Shown here: positions 60,640 to 61,862 of the stretch, in pieces
Layout: the number at the start of each line of letters is the position of its first letter
Numbering within the stretch: the first letter of the stretch is position 1
Notes under the pieces: generated by a model
Databases searched by the model: none
What the model was told of the DNA's origin: nothing
What the model saw: the letters and a program-made list of their open reading frames with translations, nothing else
Position numbers and translations under genes: made by a program
Assembly: GCF_019049755.1 (NCBI RefSeq)
Contig: NZ_JAFMOS010000645.1
Location: 1-61,862 of the forward strand
Direction: 5' to 3'
Source: Rahnella perminowiae
Lineage (GTDB): Bacteria > Pseudomonadota > Gammaproteobacteria > Enterobacterales > Enterobacteriaceae
DNA: 61,862 nucleotides

Positions 60640-61862
60640 GTGGAGATTTACCTGGTCGGCGGCGCAGTCCGAGACAGTTTATTAAACCTGCCTGTGTCTG
60701 AACACGATTGGGTCGTGGTAGGCGCCACGCCTGAATACATGCTCGAAAAGGGTTATCAGCAGGTCGGTAAAGATTTCCCGGTTTTCCTGCATCCGGTGAC
60801 TCATGATGAATATGCGCTGGCCCGTACTGAGCGAAAATCGGGCTCCGGTTATAACGGTTTCACCTGTTACGCCGCCCCCGATGTGACGCTGGAACAAGAT
60901 TTAATGCGTCGGGATCTGACCATCAATGCCATCGCCAAAAGCAAAGACGGCGAACTTTTCGATCCATACCACGGCCAGCGTGATATAGAACAACGTCTGC
61001 TGCGCCACGTTTCCGATGCTTTCGGCGAGGATCCGCTGCGTGTTCTGCGAGTTGCCCGCTTTGCAGCACGCTTCGCGCATTTAGGTTTCACGGTCGCCCC
61101 GGAAACGCAGGCTCTGATGCAACAGATGGCGGAAAGCGGCGAGCTGGAAGCCCTGATATCTGAACGTGTATGGAAAGAAACAGAAAAAGCATTACAAACG
61201 CAGGACCCGCAGGTCTTTTTCCAGGTGCTGCGTGACTGTGGTGCCCTGCAAGTTCTGTTCCCTGAAATTGATGCATTATTTGGCGTGCCTGCGCCGGAGA
61301 AATGGCACCCGGAAATTGATACCGGCATCCATACGCTGATGACACTGAAAATCGCCAGTACCCTGACACCTGACGTTGATGTGCGTTTTTCAGCACTTTG
61401 CCATGATTTGGGTAAGGCCCTGACGCCGCCGCAATTCTGGCCTGCTCATCACGGACATGGCCCGGCAGGCGTAAAACTGGTGGAAAAACTCTGCCAGCGG
61501 CTGAAAGTGCCGACACACATTCGTGATTTAGCGAAACTGGTCGCGGAGTTTCATGATTTGATTCATACCGTGAATAAACTGCGTCCGGAAACCCTGTTAA
61601 AACTGTTCGATACCATTGATGTCTGGCGCAAACCTCAGCGGCTTGAGCAGATGATTATGACCAGTGAAGCCGACGCACGCGGACGGACGACCTTTGAAAA
61701 TAATCCGTATCCGCAAGGCGATTACCTGCGAGAAGCCTTTAACGTTGCCCGCAGCGTGACAAATAAAGATGTGCTGGATGCCGGTTTCCAGGGTATGGCT
61801 ATCCGCGATGAACTGAAGAAACGCCGTACTCAGGCGCTGGCCGACTGGAAACAAACCCAGGA
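60640..61862 (+). CDS. cca: Multifunctional CCA-adding enzyme (tRNA nucleotidyltransferase), partial at the right edge
   Basis: Cca adds or repairs the 3' CCA end of tRNA. The frame starts with GTG at 60640, with AGGAG seven bases upstream, and is open to the window edge. It encodes at least 407 residues of a protein about 412 long in E. coli, so only the tail is missing. Motifs seen are YLVGGAVRD at the N-terminus, [10 protein letters not shown] and [16 protein letters not shown]. The HD phosphohydrolase motif reads [13 protein letters not shown], with HHGHGPAG. The order ygiM-cca is as in E. coli. Confidence 0.96.
   Translation, partial: MEIYLVGGAVRDSLLNLPVSEHDWVVVGATPEYMLEKGYQQVGKDFPVFLHPVTHDEYALARTERKSGSGYNGFTCYAAPDVTLEQDLMRRDLTINAIAKSKDGELFDPYHGQRDIEQRLLRHVSDAFGEDPLRVLRVARFAARFAHLGFTVAPETQALMQQMAESGELEALISERVWKETEKALQTQDPQVFFQVLRDCGALQVLFPEIDALFGVPAPEKWHPEIDTGIHTLMTLKIASTLTPDVDVRFSALCHDLGKALTPPQFWPAHHGHGPAGVKLVEKLCQRLKVPTHIRDLAKLVAEFHDLIHTVNKLRPETLLKLFDTIDVWRKPQRLEQMIMTSEADARGRTTFENNPYPQGDYLREAFNVARSVTNKDVLDAGFQGMAIRDELKKRRTQALADWKQTQ

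Overview
The window is chromosomal DNA of an enterobacterium (Enterobacterales). Nearly every gene has a close Escherichia coli counterpart in a similar neighbourhood (pyrG-eno, relA-rlmD-barA, exbBD-metC-yghB-yqhC-dkgA, sufI-plsC-parC, parE-yqiA-cpdA-yqiB-nudF-tolC-ygiBC, ribB, hldE-glnE-ygiF-ygiM-cca). Some details point away from Escherichia and towards the Yersiniaceae side (Rahnella, Serratia or Rouxiella-like; my best guess is Rahnella-like): ExbB has a signal peptide and an Ala/Pro-rich extension, mazEF is missing between relA and mazG, and there is an ERIC element. No rRNA, tRNA, CRISPR array, prophage or insertion sequence was found.

Layout. 1-2.4 kb: a secreted alpha/beta hydrolase and the queuosine genes queD and queE, with an ERIC repeat between the last two. 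2.5-5.7 kb: an amino-sugar island, nanE and a PTS EIIBC permease translationally coupled and divergent from an RpiR/MurR-type regulator. 5.8-16.5 kb: eno, pyrG, mazG, relA and rlmD on the minus strand, then barA on the plus strand. 16.6-24.5 kb: a D-threonine-aldolase-like PLP enzyme, garP-garL-garR-garK and the divergent garD, which together take galactarate to 2-phosphoglycerate. Their shared 550-bp control region has two promoters with matching architecture. 24.5-29.3 kb: exbB-exbD behind a Fur box, and a three-gene TRAP transporter placed between exbB and metC. 29.4-34.8 kb: metC, yghB, yqhC, a zinc alcohol dehydrogenase where E. coli has yqhD, and dkgA. 34.8-46.2 kb: sufI, plsC, parC, mdaB, ygiN, an unrecognised AT-rich gene, parE and the nudF-yqiB-cpdA-yqiA operon. 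46.4-52.4 kb: tolC with a marbox, ygiB, ygiC, ygiD, ribB under an FMN riboswitch, and ubiK. 52.5-61.9 kb: yjeH, hldE, glnE, ygiF, ygiM and cca, which runs off the right edge.

Most of the window is conserved core genome. The accessory parts are the nanE/PTS/RpiR block, the PLP enzyme beside the gar operon, the TRAP transporter, the alcohol dehydrogenase at the yqhD site and the orphan gene at 40956-41567. I do not see a clearly new multi-gene system. The best candidates for follow-up are the mirror-image gar promoters, the orphan gene between ygiN and parE, and the PTS-NanE amino-sugar locus.
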